This document shows, one piece after another, positions 17,623-27,909 of a DNA stretch of 64,000 nucleotides (position 1 is its first letter; each line of letters opens with the position of its first letter). Position numbers and translations under genes: made by a program. Below the pieces are notes generated by a model that was not told the origin of the DNA, did not search any database, and saw nothing but the letters and a program-made list of their open reading frames with translations. The DNA is from Salegentibacter sp. (GTDB lineage Bacteria > Bacteroidota > Bacteroidia > Flavobacteriales > Flavobacteriaceae), in contig JAGXIH010000003.1 in assembly GCA_024635795.1 (NCBI GenBank), positions 62,001 to 126,000 on the forward strand. The letters run 5' to 3'.

Positions 17623-19905
17623 TTATTTTATATTAACTTCAAAAACATCCTCTGTTTGTGAAACCTCTCCTACCTGCGGAGTTTCTTCCGGATTATTAGG
17701 AACTTCCTCTTCGGTGTGGCCTCCTAAAATTGGTGCCATCACCAATCCTATCAAGCAGGTAAGTTTAATAAGGATATTCATAGAAGGTCCTGAAGTGTCT
17801 TTAAACGGGTCTCCTACCGTATCACCAGTAACTGCTGCTTTATGCGCCTCAGAGCCTTTATAGGTCATCTCACCGTTGATCATCACCCCGGCTTCAAAAG
17901 ATTTTTTAGCGTTATCCCAGGCGCCACCGGCATTGTTCTGAAAAATCGCCCAAAGAACACCACTTACGGTAACTCCAGCCATATATCCTCCCAGCATTTC
18001 AGCAATGAGGAGATAATCATAGCCAAATAACATTGGTAAAACTACAATTGCAATCGGGAAACCAATGGTTAGCACTCCGGGCAATAACATTTCTTTTAAA
18101 GCCGCCTGGGTCGAAATAGCAACACATTTATCATATTGAGGTTTACCCGTCCCTTCCATAATTCCGGGAATTTCTTTGAATTGGCGGCGTACTTCCTCTA
18201 CCATTTTCATCGCTGCTTTCCCAACAGATTTCATTGCAAGAGCGGAGAATACCACGGGTACCATTCCACCAATAAACAACATGGCAAGTACAGGAGCCTT
18301 AAAAATATTGATTCCGTCTATTCCCGTAAATGTTACATAAGCGGCAAAAAGTGCCAGCGAAGTAAGTGCTGCAGAGGCAATCGCAAAACCTTTTCCGGTT
18401 GCTGCGGTCGTGTTTCCTACAGAATCAAGAATATCGGTGCGCTCCCGTACTTCAGGTGGAAGTTCGCTCATTTCTGCAATCCCACCGGCATTATCGGCAA
18501 TAGGTCCAAAGGCATCAATAGCAAGCTGCATTGCCGTGGTAGCCATCATCGCTGATGCTGCCAGAGCAACTCCGTAAAATCCTGCAAAAGCGTAAGATGC
18601 CCAAATAGCGAAAGCGAATAACAAGACTGAAAAGAAAGTAGAGATCATCCCGGTAGCAAGTCCGGCGATTATGTTTGTTCCTGCTCCTGTGCTCGAGTTC
18701 TGCACAATAGAAAGCACAGGTTTCTTACCAAGACCGGTATAATATTCGGTTACTGCGGAAATCACTCCCCCAACAACAATACCTACCAGTGAAGCATAAA
18801 ATACCCTGATGGCATCTATACTTTTATATTCAAAACCTTCAGCACCTCCAACAAAGAAGCCCATAGTTAGGGTATCTGTTGGTAACATCCAGGTAACTAA
18901 GAAATAGGTAGCTACTGCCACCAAACCAATAGACACCCAGTTACCTATATTAAGCGCTTTTTGCACTTCAGCCTCCTTCGCACTGTTACTGGTGATCTTA
19001 ACCAGCATAGTACCAACAATAGACATTATAATTCCAACCCCGGCGATAGCCATTGGTAGTAAGATAGGACCAATCCCGCCAAATCCGGAATCAACAATAT
19101 TTCCGCCCATATCTTCAATAATATAGTTTCCGAGTACCATAGCTGCAAGTACTGTAGCTACATAACTTCCGAAGAGGTCGGCACCCATTCCTGCAACATC
19201 CCCAACGTTATCTCCTACGTTATCGGCAATGGTTGCCGGGTTACGTGGATCGTCTTCCGGAATCCCGGCTTCAACTTTCCCTACCAGGTCGGCACCTACA
19301 TCGGCTGCCTTGGTATAGATCCCTCCGCCAACACGAGCAAAGAGGGCGATAGATTCAGCTCCTAAAGAGAATCCGGCCAAGGTTTCAAGTACAATGGTCA
19401 TTTGAGAGGTATCGGTCCATTGCCCTCCCATAAAATAATGGAAGAAAATAATGAAGAAGGTAGTTAATCCCAGCACTGCAAGTCCTGCAACGCCAAGTCC
19501 CATCACAGTACCTCCACCAAATGACACTTTAAGGGCCTTGGGTAAACTGGTTCTAGCCGCCTGGGTCGTACGAACATTGGTTTTGGTGGCAATCTTCATT
19601 CCCATATTTCCGGCAAGGGCAGAAAAAAAGGCCCCAAAGATAAAGGCCACAATTATTAAATAATGAGTGGTTGGCACCACATATGCAACCGCTGCCAGAG
19701 CAATACTGGCACCTACTACAAATATGCTGAGTAATTTATATTCTGCATTTAAAAAGGCGAGGGCTCCCTCATAGATATGCGATGAAATTTCTTTCATCTT
19801 GCCGTCTCCGGCATCCTGTTTTAAAACCCAGGATCTTTTAATGCCCATGTAAATGAGCCCAATTATTGCCAGTATTGCAGGCATATAAATCATCATTGAT
19901 TCCAT
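17623..19905 (-). CDS. hppA: Membrane-bound (Na+/H+-translocating) pyrophosphatase, probably K+-dependent type
   Basis: [57 protein letters not shown] (Ala rather than Lys). Confidence 0.96.
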   Translation of the reverse strand: MESMMIYMPAILAIIGLIYMGIKRSWVLKQDAGDGKMKEISSHIYEGALAFLNAEYKLLSIFVVGASIALAAVAYVVPTTHYLIIVAFIFGAFFSALAGNMGMKIATKTNVRTTQAARTSLPKALKVSFGGGTVMGLGVAGLAVLGLTTFFIIFFHYFMGGQWTDTSQMTIVLETLAGFSLGAESIALFARVGGGIYTKAADVGADLVGKVEAGIPEDDPRNPATIADNVGDNVGDVAGMGADLFGSYVATVLAAMVLGNYIIEDMGGNIVDSGFGGIGPILLPMAIAGVGIIMSIVGTMLVKITSNSAKEAEVQKALNIGNWVSIGLVAVATYFLVTWMLPTDTLTMGFFVGGAEGFEYKSIDAIRVFYASLVGIVVGGVISAVTEYYTGLGKKPVLSIVQNSSTGAGTNIIAGLATGMISTFFSVLLFAFAIWASYAFAGFYGVALAASAMMATTAMQLAIDAFGPIADNAGGIAEMSELPPEVRERTDILDSVGNTTAATGKGFAIASAALTSLALFAAYVTFTGIDGINIFKAPVLAMLFIGGMVPVVFSALAMKSVGKAAMKMVEEVRRQFKEIPGIMEGTGKPQYDKCVAISTQAALKEMLLPGVLTIGFPIAIVVLPMLFGYDYLLIAEMLGGYMAGVTVSGVLWAIFQNNAGGAWDNAKKSFEAGVMINGEMTYKGSEAHKAAVTGDTVGDPFKDTSGPSMNILIKLTCLIGLVMAPILGGHTEEEVPNNPEETPQVGEVSQTEDVFEVNIK

Positions 19906-20022
19906 ATTAATTTGTTAAGTTTTAGTTAATACGGCTAAAGTAGTAAATTGAGGATAATTAAAAAAGCAATAACTTTTTAAGGTTATTGCTTTTTAATATT
20001 CAATGATGACGGTCAGTTTTTG

Positions 20023-20535
20023 CTAGATCCCGAAACGGTTTTTGTCCCCATCGTATTCTTCGAATCTCTTAACGCATTGTTTAATAATTTCACGCGCCTC
20101 ACTTGCATCTCCCCATCCATCAACGTCAACTTTCTTTTTTTCAAGATCCTTGTAAACCTTGAAGAAATGCTCGATCTCCATAATAAGGTGACCATTTAAC
20201 TCTTTTAGATCGTTCATTCTGTTCCAAATAGGGTCTGAAACCGGTACGCAGATTATCTTTTCGTCAGGTCCCTTTTCATCGGCCATATGAAAAACCCCAA
20301 TTGGTTTAACTTCCATCACTATTCCGGGAAATGTGGGTTCTGCAACCAGCACCAAAACATCCAGGGGATCATCATCAAGGGCCAGGGTATTAGGTATAAA
20401 TCCATAATCGGCAGGATACATCATAGAAGAAAATATCATCCTGTCGTATCGAACGCGCTTCAGTTTAAAATCGTACTCATATTTATTTCGACTCCCTTTC
20501 GGGATCTCTATCATTACATCAAAAGTCTCAGACAT
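20023..20535 (-). CDS. ppa: Inorganic pyrophosphatase (soluble, family I)
   Basis: EIPKGSRNKYEYD, YPADYGFIPNT, DDDPLDVLVL. Confidence 0.95.
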   Translation of the reverse strand: MSETFDVMIEIPKGSRNKYEYDFKLKRVRYDRMIFSSMMYPADYGFIPNTLALDDDPLDVLVLVAEPTFPGIVMEVKPIGVFHMADEKGPDEKIICVPVSDPIWNRMNDLKELNGHLIMEIEHFFKVYKDLEKKKVDVDGWGDASEAREIIKQCVKRFEEYDGDKNRFGI

Positions 20536-20749
20536 TTTTCTATTATTTTCTTATTTAAGGGCGGCAAATATAAGGAATTTCCAGCTTAATTGATCCCAAT
20601 TAAAACCGAAAACCAATGTATCTGGGTAGGGTTCTTTCCTCGAAGGTGGAATATTTTACAATTCTGCTTAAACGTAAAATCCAGGTTTGAAAATTTCAGA
20701 ATATTTCCGAAGGAATTATATCACAACAAATAATTTAATTCCATCTATA

Positions 20750-20781
20750 AAAAAAGCTTCACCTTTTTAAGATGAAGCTTA
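20750..20781 (-). terminator. Terminator after pdhB
   Basis: AAGCTTCA...TGAAGCTT stem with A-run on + strand side. Confidence 0.65.
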
Positions 20782-20803
20782 AATCCAGAGGATTCCTCTT
20801 TAT

Positions 20804-21787
20804 TTAGTCTATATACATTACCTTTTTAACGGCCTTAACCACATCGTCGCTGTTAGGCAACCATTCTTTTAAAAGAACAGGGGAATAAGGGGCCGGGGTA
20901 TCGGCAGTGTTAATTTTAACGATAGGTGCATCAAGGAAATCAAATGCTTTTTCCTGAACCTGGTAAGTGATCTCGGTAGCAACACTACCAAACGGCCAGG
21001 ACTCTTCCAGGATCACCAAACGGTTGGTTTTCTTAACCGATTCGATAATAGTATCGTGATCCATTGGTCGAACCGTTCTAAGATCGATGATCTCACAGGA
21101 GATATCATCTTCTTTTTCGAGTTTTTCGGCAGCCTTGTAAGCTTCTTTTATGATCTTCCCGAAAGAAACGATAGTTACATCCTTTCCTTCACGTTTAATA
21201 TCGGCTTTCCCAATTTCTATGGTATATTCTTCTTCAGGAACTTCGCCTTTATCACCATACATCTGCTCGCTTTCCATAAAGATAACAGGATCGTCATCTC
21301 TAATTGCTGCTTTTAAAAGTCCTTTGGCGTCATATGGATTTGAAGGAACGATCACTTTTAAACCGGGAGTATTGGCAAACCAACTTTCAAAAGCCTGGGA
21401 GTGTGTAGCACCTAACTGCCCAGCTGAACCAGTAGGCCCACGAAAAACAATAGGAATATTAAACTGCCCACCACTCATCTGACGCATTTTCGCGGCATTA
21501 TTTATGATCTGGTCGATTCCTACCAAAGAGAAGTTAAAGGTCATATATTCAACAATAGGCCTGTTGCCGTTCATCGCAGATCCTACCGCTATCCCGGAAA
21601 AACCAAGCTCAGCGATTGGAGTATCTATTACGCGTTCCGGGCCAAACTCATCCAGCATCCCTTTGGAAGCCTTATAAGCACCGTTATATTCAGCAACTTC
21701 CTCCCCCATCAGGTATACGCTCTCATCTCTGCGCATTTCTTCGCTCATCGCTTCGGCAACTGCTTCCCTAAATTGAATTGTCTTCAT
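20804..21787 (-). CDS. pdhB: Pyruvate dehydrogenase E1 component beta subunit
   Basis: MKTIQFREAVAEAMSEEMRRDESVYLMGEEVAEYNGAYKASKGM. Confidence 0.93.
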   Translation of the reverse strand: MKTIQFREAVAEAMSEEMRRDESVYLMGEEVAEYNGAYKASKGMLDEFGPERVIDTPIAELGFSGIAVGSAMNGNRPIVEYMTFNFSLVGIDQIINNAAKMRQMSGGQFNIPIVFRGPTGSAGQLGATHSQAFESWFANTPGLKVIVPSNPYDAKGLLKAAIRDDDPVIFMESEQMYGDKGEVPEEEYTIEIGKADIKREGKDVTIVSFGKIIKEAYKAAEKLEKEDDISCEIIDLRTVRPMDHDTIIESVKKTNRLVILEESWPFGSVATEITYQVQEKAFDFLDAPIVKINTADTPAPYSPVLLKEWLPNSDDVVKAVKKVMYID

Positions 21788-22018
21788 TATATAGTATCGT
21801 ATTAATTGTAAAACTTGAGGAAACAAAAATAGTAATTAGCTAATGTTTATACCATATTAAGTCCACAAATTTTTAAAAGCGGAAATTTCACTAAATTCAC
21901 CCTAATCTTTCTACAAGGAATCCCCAACAAAAACATTTATTTCGGGAAATAAAACCAGCGATCATTCCAATCTATTAACAATTCTTTAAATTTCTAGGAA
22001 AAACACTTCCTTAAATTT

Positions 22019-22034
22019 GCTATGCGTGCATAGC
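22019..22034. promoter_or_regulatory. 16-bp palindrome upstream of etfB (candidate operator)
   Basis: GCTATGC-gt-GCATAGC abutting TAAATTTG (22012-22019), a TAnnTTTG match. Confidence 0.4.
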
Positions 22035-22097
22035 TTTTTTTGATTTAAATTATGTAACTTCGTAAACGAAAACGATTTAATTAAAACATCTTTTTAT

Positions 22098-22844
22098 ATG
22101 AAAATATTAGTATGTATTAGCCACGTACCTGATACTACCTCAAAAATTAATTTCACCGACGGGGATTCGAAGTTCGATACCGCCGGAGTTCAATTTGTTA
22201 TAAACCCTAACGATGAGTTCGGTTTAACCAGAGCCATGTGGTTTAAAGAAAAGCAAGGCGCTACGGTAGATGTCGTGAATGTTGGCGGAGCAGAAACCGA
22301 ACCAACCTTGAGAAAAGCCCTTGCCATTGGAGCCGATTCAGCTATTAGAGTGGATGCCACTCCTACCGACGGCTTTTTTGTGGCTAAACAACTGGCCAAA
22401 GTTGCTAAAGAAGGAAATTACGACCTTATTATTGCTGGCCGTGAATCTATAGATTATAATGGAGGAATGGTACCGGGAATGATGGCAGCATTTATGGATG
22501 CAAATTTTGTAAACACCTGTATTGGCCTTGAAGTTGAAGGCGATACAGCTACAGCGATCCGTGAAATAGACGGCGGAAAGGAAACCCTAACCGCAAAGCT
22601 TCCACTGGTTATTGGTGGTCAAAAAGGACTTGTACAGGAAAAAGATCTTAAAATACCAAATATGCGTGGCATTATGCAGGCGCGTAAAAAACCGCTTAAC
22701 GTGGTAGAAGCCGAAGACGCTTCAGCACAAACAGAAACGAAGAAGTTTGAGAAACCTGATCCAAAAGGAGAAGTTAAACTTGTAGATCCTGATAACCTGG
22801 ATGAGCTTATCGATCTGCTTCACAACGAAGCCAAGGCGATCTAA
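22098..22844 (+). CDS. etfB: Electron transfer flavoprotein beta subunit
   Basis: MKILVCISHVPDT...NPNDEFGLTRA...GRESIDYNGGMVPGM. Confidence 0.95.
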   Translation: MKILVCISHVPDTTSKINFTDGDSKFDTAGVQFVINPNDEFGLTRAMWFKEKQGATVDVVNVGGAETEPTLRKALAIGADSAIRVDATPTDGFFVAKQLAKVAKEGNYDLIIAGRESIDYNGGMVPGMMAAFMDANFVNTCIGLEVEGDTATAIREIDGGKETLTAKLPLVIGGQKGLVQEKDLKIPNMRGIMQARKKPLNVVEAEDASAQTETKKFEKPDPKGEVKLVDPDNLDELIDLLHNEAKAI

Positions 22845-22901
22845 AAGAAATAAAATAAGACTTCACATTACATTATTTTGTTTGTGGAGATTAAAAAATA
22901 A

Positions 22902-22925
22902 GATTTCCTCCTGCGAGGAAATGAC
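22902..22925. repeat. REP-like hairpin inside the etfB-etfA spacer
   Basis: GATTTCCTCCTGCGAGGAAATGAC, same outline as the 277-300 element with covarying stem. Confidence 0.65.
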
Positions 22926-22941
22926 TAAAAAAATTTAATAT

Positions 22942-23910
22942 ATGTCAGTATTAGTATATACAGAATCCGAAGAAGGAAAATTCAAGAAAGCTGCTTTAGA
23001 AGTAGCCTCCTATGCCCGGGAAGTGGCCGCTAAAGAAGGTGGCAGCGTAACCGCTGTAACCTTTAATGCCGAAGATACTTCTGAGCTGGGCCAATATGGT
23101 GTAGATAAAGTATTGAACATCAAAAGTGAGAAACTAAGCAAGTTCAACGCTGAAGCTTATGCATACGCGCTTAAACAAGCTGCCGAAAAAGAAGGCAGCA
23201 AAGTGGTTGTGCTTAGCCAAAGCGCAAACAGCAAATATCTTGCTCCTTTATTGGCTGTTCAGCTTAATGCAGGTTACGCTCCAAACGTGGTTGCGCTTCC
23301 TGAAAGCACCGATCCTTTTACCGTAAAAAGAAGTGTTTTCACTAACAAAGCTTTCAACCTGCTCCAAATCAATACCGAGGTTAAGATTGTTGGAGTATCT
23401 CAAAATGCTTTTGGTTTAAAAGAAAACAAGGCCGAGGCCACTGTAGAGGAATTCAGCCCGAGTCTTTCAGAGGAAGATTTCAGCGTAAATGTAGAATCGG
23501 TAGATAAAGCAACCGATAAGGTTACCATCGCCGATGCCGAGATCATCGTATCCGGAGGACGCGGATTAAAAGGCCCGGAAAACTGGGGAATGATAGAAGA
23601 AATGGCCGAAATTCTTGGAGCAGCCACAGCCTGTTCTAAGCCGGTTAGTGATATGGGATGGAGACCTCACAGTGAACACGTAGGCCAAACCGGTAAGCCG
23701 GTGGCTTCCAACCTGTATATCGCCATAGGAATCTCCGGAGCTATCCAGCACCTTGCAGGTGTGAATGCTGCGAAAACCAAGGTGGTTATAAATAACGATC
23801 CTGAGGCCCCATTCTTTAAGGCCGCAGATTACGGTGTAGTAGGCGATGCTTTTGAAGTAGTGCCCAGGCTGAACGAAAAATTGAAGGAATTTAAAGCGAA
23901 AAACGCATAA
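22942..23910 (+). CDS. etfA: Electron transfer flavoprotein alpha subunit
   Basis: C-terminal FAD domain [51 protein letters not shown]. Confidence 0.95.
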   Translation: MSVLVYTESEEGKFKKAALEVASYAREVAAKEGGSVTAVTFNAEDTSELGQYGVDKVLNIKSEKLSKFNAEAYAYALKQAAEKEGSKVVVLSQSANSKYLAPLLAVQLNAGYAPNVVALPESTDPFTVKRSVFTNKAFNLLQINTEVKIVGVSQNAFGLKENKAEATVEEFSPSLSEEDFSVNVESVDKATDKVTIADAEIIVSGGRGLKGPENWGMIEEMAEILGAATACSKPVSDMGWRPHSEHVGQTGKPVASNLYIAIGISGAIQHLAGVNAAKTKVVINNDPEAPFFKAADYGVVGDAFEVVPRLNEKLKEFKAKNA

Positions 23911-23934
23911 TTTTCATAACTTGTGCCCCTTAAA

Positions 23935-23983
23935 AGGGCTGTCTAAATCTGGTGCAAAGTCCTTATTTAGACAGCCTTTTTTA
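23935..23983 (+). terminator. Terminator after etfA
   Basis: GGGCTGTCTAAAT...ATTTAGACAGCCTTTTTT. Confidence 0.75.
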
Positions 23984-23994
23984 ATTTTTGGAAT

Positions 23995-24615
23995 ATGAGT
24001 TTAGTCCGCCTTAATATAAAAGGAATTTCTTATAGTCAAACCCAAAACGGGGCATATGCCTTAATCCTGAGCGAAGTGGATGGGGAGCGAAAACTCCCAA
24101 TCGTCATTGGCGCTTTCGAGGCGCAATCTATTGCCATCGCCCTGGAGAAGGAAATAAAACCTCCCCGGCCCCTAACCCACGATTTATTCAAGAATTTTGC
24201 CGATAGGTTTGATATCACCGTTAAACAGGTTATCATTCATAAGCTGGTAGATGGGGTTTTCTATTCCAGCCTTATTTGTGAACGTGATAAAATAGAGGAA
24301 ATTATTGATGCCCGTACCAGTGATGCCATCGCGCTGGCTTTGAGGTTTGACGCACCTATTTTCACCTATAAGAATATTCTGGACAAAGCCGGTATTTTTC
24401 TTAAAGGAGATGAAACTTCAGCTACCCCGGAGAAGCAACAGGAGGAGATAATCTCTGAGGAGGTCCTTCCCGATGATATCAGCATGAAATCAGATTCTAC
24501 CGACTATAAAAAACTTTCCCTGGACGAATTAAAAACCCTTCTCTCGCAGGCCGTTAATAACGAAGATTATGAAAAAGCAGCGCGAATAAGAGACGAAATC
24601 TCCAAACGAAAATAA
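23995..24615 (+). CDS. Bifunctional nuclease (DUF151) domain protein with C-terminal UVR motif
   Basis: LPIVIGAFEAQSIAIALE, DARTSDAIALALRFDAPIF; C-terminal NNEDYEKAARIRDEISKRK. Confidence 0.9.
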   Translation: MSLVRLNIKGISYSQTQNGAYALILSEVDGERKLPIVIGAFEAQSIAIALEKEIKPPRPLTHDLFKNFADRFDITVKQVIIHKLVDGVFYSSLICERDKIEEIIDARTSDAIALALRFDAPIFTYKNILDKAGIFLKGDETSATPEKQQEEIISEEVLPDDISMKSDSTDYKKLSLDELKTLLSQAVNNEDYEKAARIRDEISKRK

Positions 24616-24629
24616 TTCCCCCTTTTTTT

Positions 24630-26333
24630 ATGAACAAGACCTGGCTCTGCCTGTTTTTAATGATCTTCGGAATAAATTCAGCCTTTTCCCAAAGCATTTC
24701 AAAAACCTGGCAACTGCATTCTGATGTGGATAGCACCCAACAAGCGCTGTTTTCTCCAAATTCCCTTTTTAATTTAGATGAAGGCCGGTTTGAAATAATT
24801 GATGAAACTTCAGAAGAAAACCTTGTAGAAGGAGATTACATCTACCAGAATAATTTGCTGATCATTTTCGCCAATAAGCCAAAGGATAGCATCATAAATT
24901 ATCGTATTTCCTCACTTACAGACACCTCTATGGTGCTCTCAGACAGCCAACGCGATTTTGTCTTTGCTGAAACCCTTAAAAGTACTGCAGAGATAATACC
25001 TCCCGAGGCTGCCAAAGAAATGATCCCCAACCAGGGGATAAGCCTGGACAGTGTAATTCGTGGCGCTGTTGGAATGCTGGTCTTATTGCTTATAGCTTTC
25101 ATATTTAGCACCAGGAGAAAAGCCATTAACTGGAAAACCGTAGGGATGGGGCTTGCTGCCCAGCTACTTCTTGCTTTTGGGGTTTTACAGATTCCCTTTA
25201 TTCAAAGCATTTTTGAATTTGTAGGAAATATATTTGTGCTCATCCTTGATTTTACCGCCGCCGGTAGTGAATTTCTGCTTGGTGGAATGATGGATGTAGA
25301 TAGCTTCGGGTTCATTTTTCTATTCCAGGTATTGCCTACGATCATTTTCTTTTCAGCATTGACTTCAGTGCTTTTTTACCTCGGAGTAATACAAATCGTA
25401 GTAAAAGGCCTGGCCTGGGTACTTACTAAACTTATGGGCATTTCCGGCGCCGAGAGTTTAAGCGTTGCAGGAAATATTTTCCTGGGGCAAACCGAAGCTC
25501 CTTTGATGATCAAGGCCTATCTGGAACGTATGACCCGCTCTGAGATCCTGCTGGTCATGGTTGGGGGAATGGCCACTGTGGCCGGGGGGGTGCTTGCTGC
25601 CTACATAGGATTCCTTGGAGGCGATGATCCGGTCTTAAGGCTTCAGTTCGCCAAACACCTGCTCGCCGCATCGGTAATGGCCGCACCGGGAGCCATCGTG
25701 GTTTCCAAGATTCTTTATCCGCAGCTGGAACCCATAAATGAAAATGTAGAGGTTTCTTCAGATAAAATAGGCTCCAATATCCTGGATGCCATCGCAAATG
25801 GTACTACGGAAGGACTAAAACTCGCCGCTAATGTAGGTGCTATGCTGCTGGTTTTCATCGCCTTTATCGCTATGATAAATTACGTGCTTAACTATACAGG
25901 AAATCTAACCGGGCTAAACGCCATTTTAGCTGAAAACACTCCCTACAGAGGTTTTTCCCTGGAAGCTATCCTGGGAATAATCTTCGCCCCCCTTATGTGG
26001 TTAATCGGGGTGGCAAAAGAAGATATGATGCTGATGGGGCAGCTCCTGGGAATAAAACTTGCCGCAAGTGAATTTGTAGGTTACGTGCAGCTTGCAGAAC
26101 TTAAAAATCCTGCGAACGCGCTTAGTCTTACTTACGAGAAATCGGTGATTATGGCCACTTATATGTTATGTGGTTTTGCGAATTTTGCTTCTATCGGAAT
26201 TCAAATCGGTGGAATTGGTTCCCTTGCACCGGGACAGCGAAAAACCCTTTCAGAATTCGGGATGAAGGCCCTTATTGGCGGAACTCTGGCTTCTTTACTT
26301 TCAGCTACAATTGCCGGAATGATCTTAGGTTAA
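24630..26333 (+). CDS. NupC/CNT family nucleoside transporter with secreted N-terminal lipocalin-like extension
   Basis: GNIFLGQTEAPLMIKAYLERMTRSE, CGFANFASIGIQIGGIGSLAPG; ~130 aa signal peptide plus beta-rich N-terminus. Confidence 0.88.
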   Translation: MNKTWLCLFLMIFGINSAFSQSISKTWQLHSDVDSTQQALFSPNSLFNLDEGRFEIIDETSEENLVEGDYIYQNNLLIIFANKPKDSIINYRISSLTDTSMVLSDSQRDFVFAETLKSTAEIIPPEAAKEMIPNQGISLDSVIRGAVGMLVLLLIAFIFSTRRKAINWKTVGMGLAAQLLLAFGVLQIPFIQSIFEFVGNIFVLILDFTAAGSEFLLGGMMDVDSFGFIFLFQVLPTIIFFSALTSVLFYLGVIQIVVKGLAWVLTKLMGISGAESLSVAGNIFLGQTEAPLMIKAYLERMTRSEILLVMVGGMATVAGGVLAAYIGFLGGDDPVLRLQFAKHLLAASVMAAPGAIVVSKILYPQLEPINENVEVSSDKIGSNILDAIANGTTEGLKLAANVGAMLLVFIAFIAMINYVLNYTGNLTGLNAILAENTPYRGFSLEAILGIIFAPLMWLIGVAKEDMMLMGQLLGIKLAASEFVGYVQLAELKNPANALSLTYEKSVIMATYMLCGFANFASIGIQIGGIGSLAPGQRKTLSEFGMKALIGGTLASLLSATIAGMILG

Positions 26334-26426
26334 CAACCTGGGGATAAAATAGTGCCGAAGTAAAGCTGAAAATAAATGTGGTTTGCTATTTTAGCTGAAG
26401 TATTCTTTTACTTCTGAAACAGCAAC

Positions 26427-27251
26427 ATGAAACAATATCACGATCTCTTAAATCATATCCTGGAAAACGGAACCGACAAAGGTGACCGTACAGGTACCGG
26501 CACCCGAAGCGTCTTTGGACATCAAATGCGTTTTGACCTAAGCGAAGGTTTCCCGATGGTTACCACGAAAAAGCTTCACCTGAAATCCATTATCTACGAA
26601 CTCCTTTGGTTCCTGAAAGGAGATACTAATGTGAAATATCTTCAGGAAAATGGGGTGCGCATCTGGAATGAATGGGCCGATGAGAATGGCGATCTTGGTC
26701 CGGTGTACGGTCATCAATGGAGAAACTGGAACAGCGAAGACATAGATCAGATCAAAGAAATCGTTGAAACATTGAAAAAAAACCCGAATAGTCGAAGGAT
26801 GCTGGTTTCGGCCTGGAACCCTTCAGTTTTGCCCGACACCTCAAAGTCTTTTTCAGAAAATGTAGCCAACGGCAAGGCAGCCCTCCCACCCTGCCACGCC
26901 TTTTTCCAGTTTTATGTGGCCGATGGAAAATTATCCCTTCAACTTTACCAGCGCAGCGCGGATGTCTTTCTGGGAGTGCCCTTTAACATCGCCTCATATG
27001 CGTTGTTTACCTTAATGATGGCACAGGTATGCGGATATAAACCGGGAGATTTTATCCATACCTTTGGCGATGTTCATATCTACAATAACCATATGGATCA
27101 GGTTAAACTCCAATTGAGCAGAGACCCACGCCCATTGCCACAAATGAAGCTCAACAAGAAAGTAACTGATATTTTTGGATTTGATTATGAAGATTTTATC
27201 TTAGAAAATTATAATCCGCACCCGGGAATTAAAGCCCCTGTAGCAGTTTAA
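26427..27251 (+). CDS. thyA: Thymidylate synthase
   Basis: [49 protein letters not shown]. Confidence 0.98.
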   Translation: MKQYHDLLNHILENGTDKGDRTGTGTRSVFGHQMRFDLSEGFPMVTTKKLHLKSIIYELLWFLKGDTNVKYLQENGVRIWNEWADENGDLGPVYGHQWRNWNSEDIDQIKEIVETLKKNPNSRRMLVSAWNPSVLPDTSKSFSENVANGKAALPPCHAFFQFYVADGKLSLQLYQRSADVFLGVPFNIASYALFTLMMAQVCGYKPGDFIHTFGDVHIYNNHMDQVKLQLSRDPRPLPQMKLNKKVTDIFGFDYEDFILENYNPHPGIKAPVAV

Positions 27252-27279
27252 AAACGAATTAAAAATTTAAAAAATTGTA

Positions 27280-27687
27280 ATGAAAAATCTATTTGTAATC
27301 GCTTTGTTTTTTGTGACTAGTTTTGGTTTCGCTCAGGAAACTTCGGTAGAAGGTAATACGGTAACCTCTAAACAAACCGCCCCTGTTTGGCCTGGTTGTG
27401 AAGACGAGTCCGATAAAAAATCCTGCTTTAACATGAATCTCATGACTCATGTTAAAGAAAATTATAAATACCCTAAAAATGATGCAGGGGAATATCTTCG
27501 CGGAAAAGTAACCATCAAAATGGAAGTGAACGAAGAAGGAATTGTGGTGATAAAATCGGTGGAAGGAGACCACCCAAAGGTCAATGCCGCCGTTACTGAA
27601 ATGATTAAAAAAATGCCAAAGATGCAACCCGGCACTCTTGACGGGAAACCTTCAGCGGTAGGTTATACTATTCCTTTAAACTTATAA
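27280..27687 (+). CDS. Secreted TonB C-terminal-domain protein
   Basis: Signal peptide; APVWPGCE, GKVTIKMEVNEEGIVVIKSVEG, MPKMQPGTLDGKPSAVGYTIPLNL. Confidence 0.8.
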   Translation: MKNLFVIALFFVTSFGFAQETSVEGNTVTSKQTAPVWPGCEDESDKKSCFNMNLMTHVKENYKYPKNDAGEYLRGKVTIKMEVNEEGIVVIKSVEGDHPKVNAAVTEMIKKMPKMQPGTLDGKPSAVGYTIPLNL

Positions 27688-27693
27688 AAGCAC

Positions 27694-27810
27694 ATGAAAT
27701 ACTTTGCAATTTTATTCCTGATGCTTTTTCCCTACAGCAAATTCACAGGAGAATAAAGCATCAGGTAAAATTGTGCCTTCATTCACCTTAAAGTGCCGGG
27801 TTTCATCCTG
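27694..27810 (+). pseudogene. Possible frameshifted remnant of a small secreted protein
   Basis: MKYFAILFLMLFP in one frame continues as TANSQENKASGKIVPSFTLKCRVSS* in another. Confidence 0.35.
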
Positions 27811-27909
27811 AAACAGCAGTACTTTAACTTGCCATTAACTCGCGATAATTCCCATCCTTTATAAAATTCATTAAATTTGAGAAGAAGCCTTTAGAATTCT
27901 CTCAATATT

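Noticed and set aside
18136-18555. 139 aa + strand ORF opposite hppA
   Set aside because: Antisense to hppA; Cys/His-rich appearance comes from reverse-complement codon bias.
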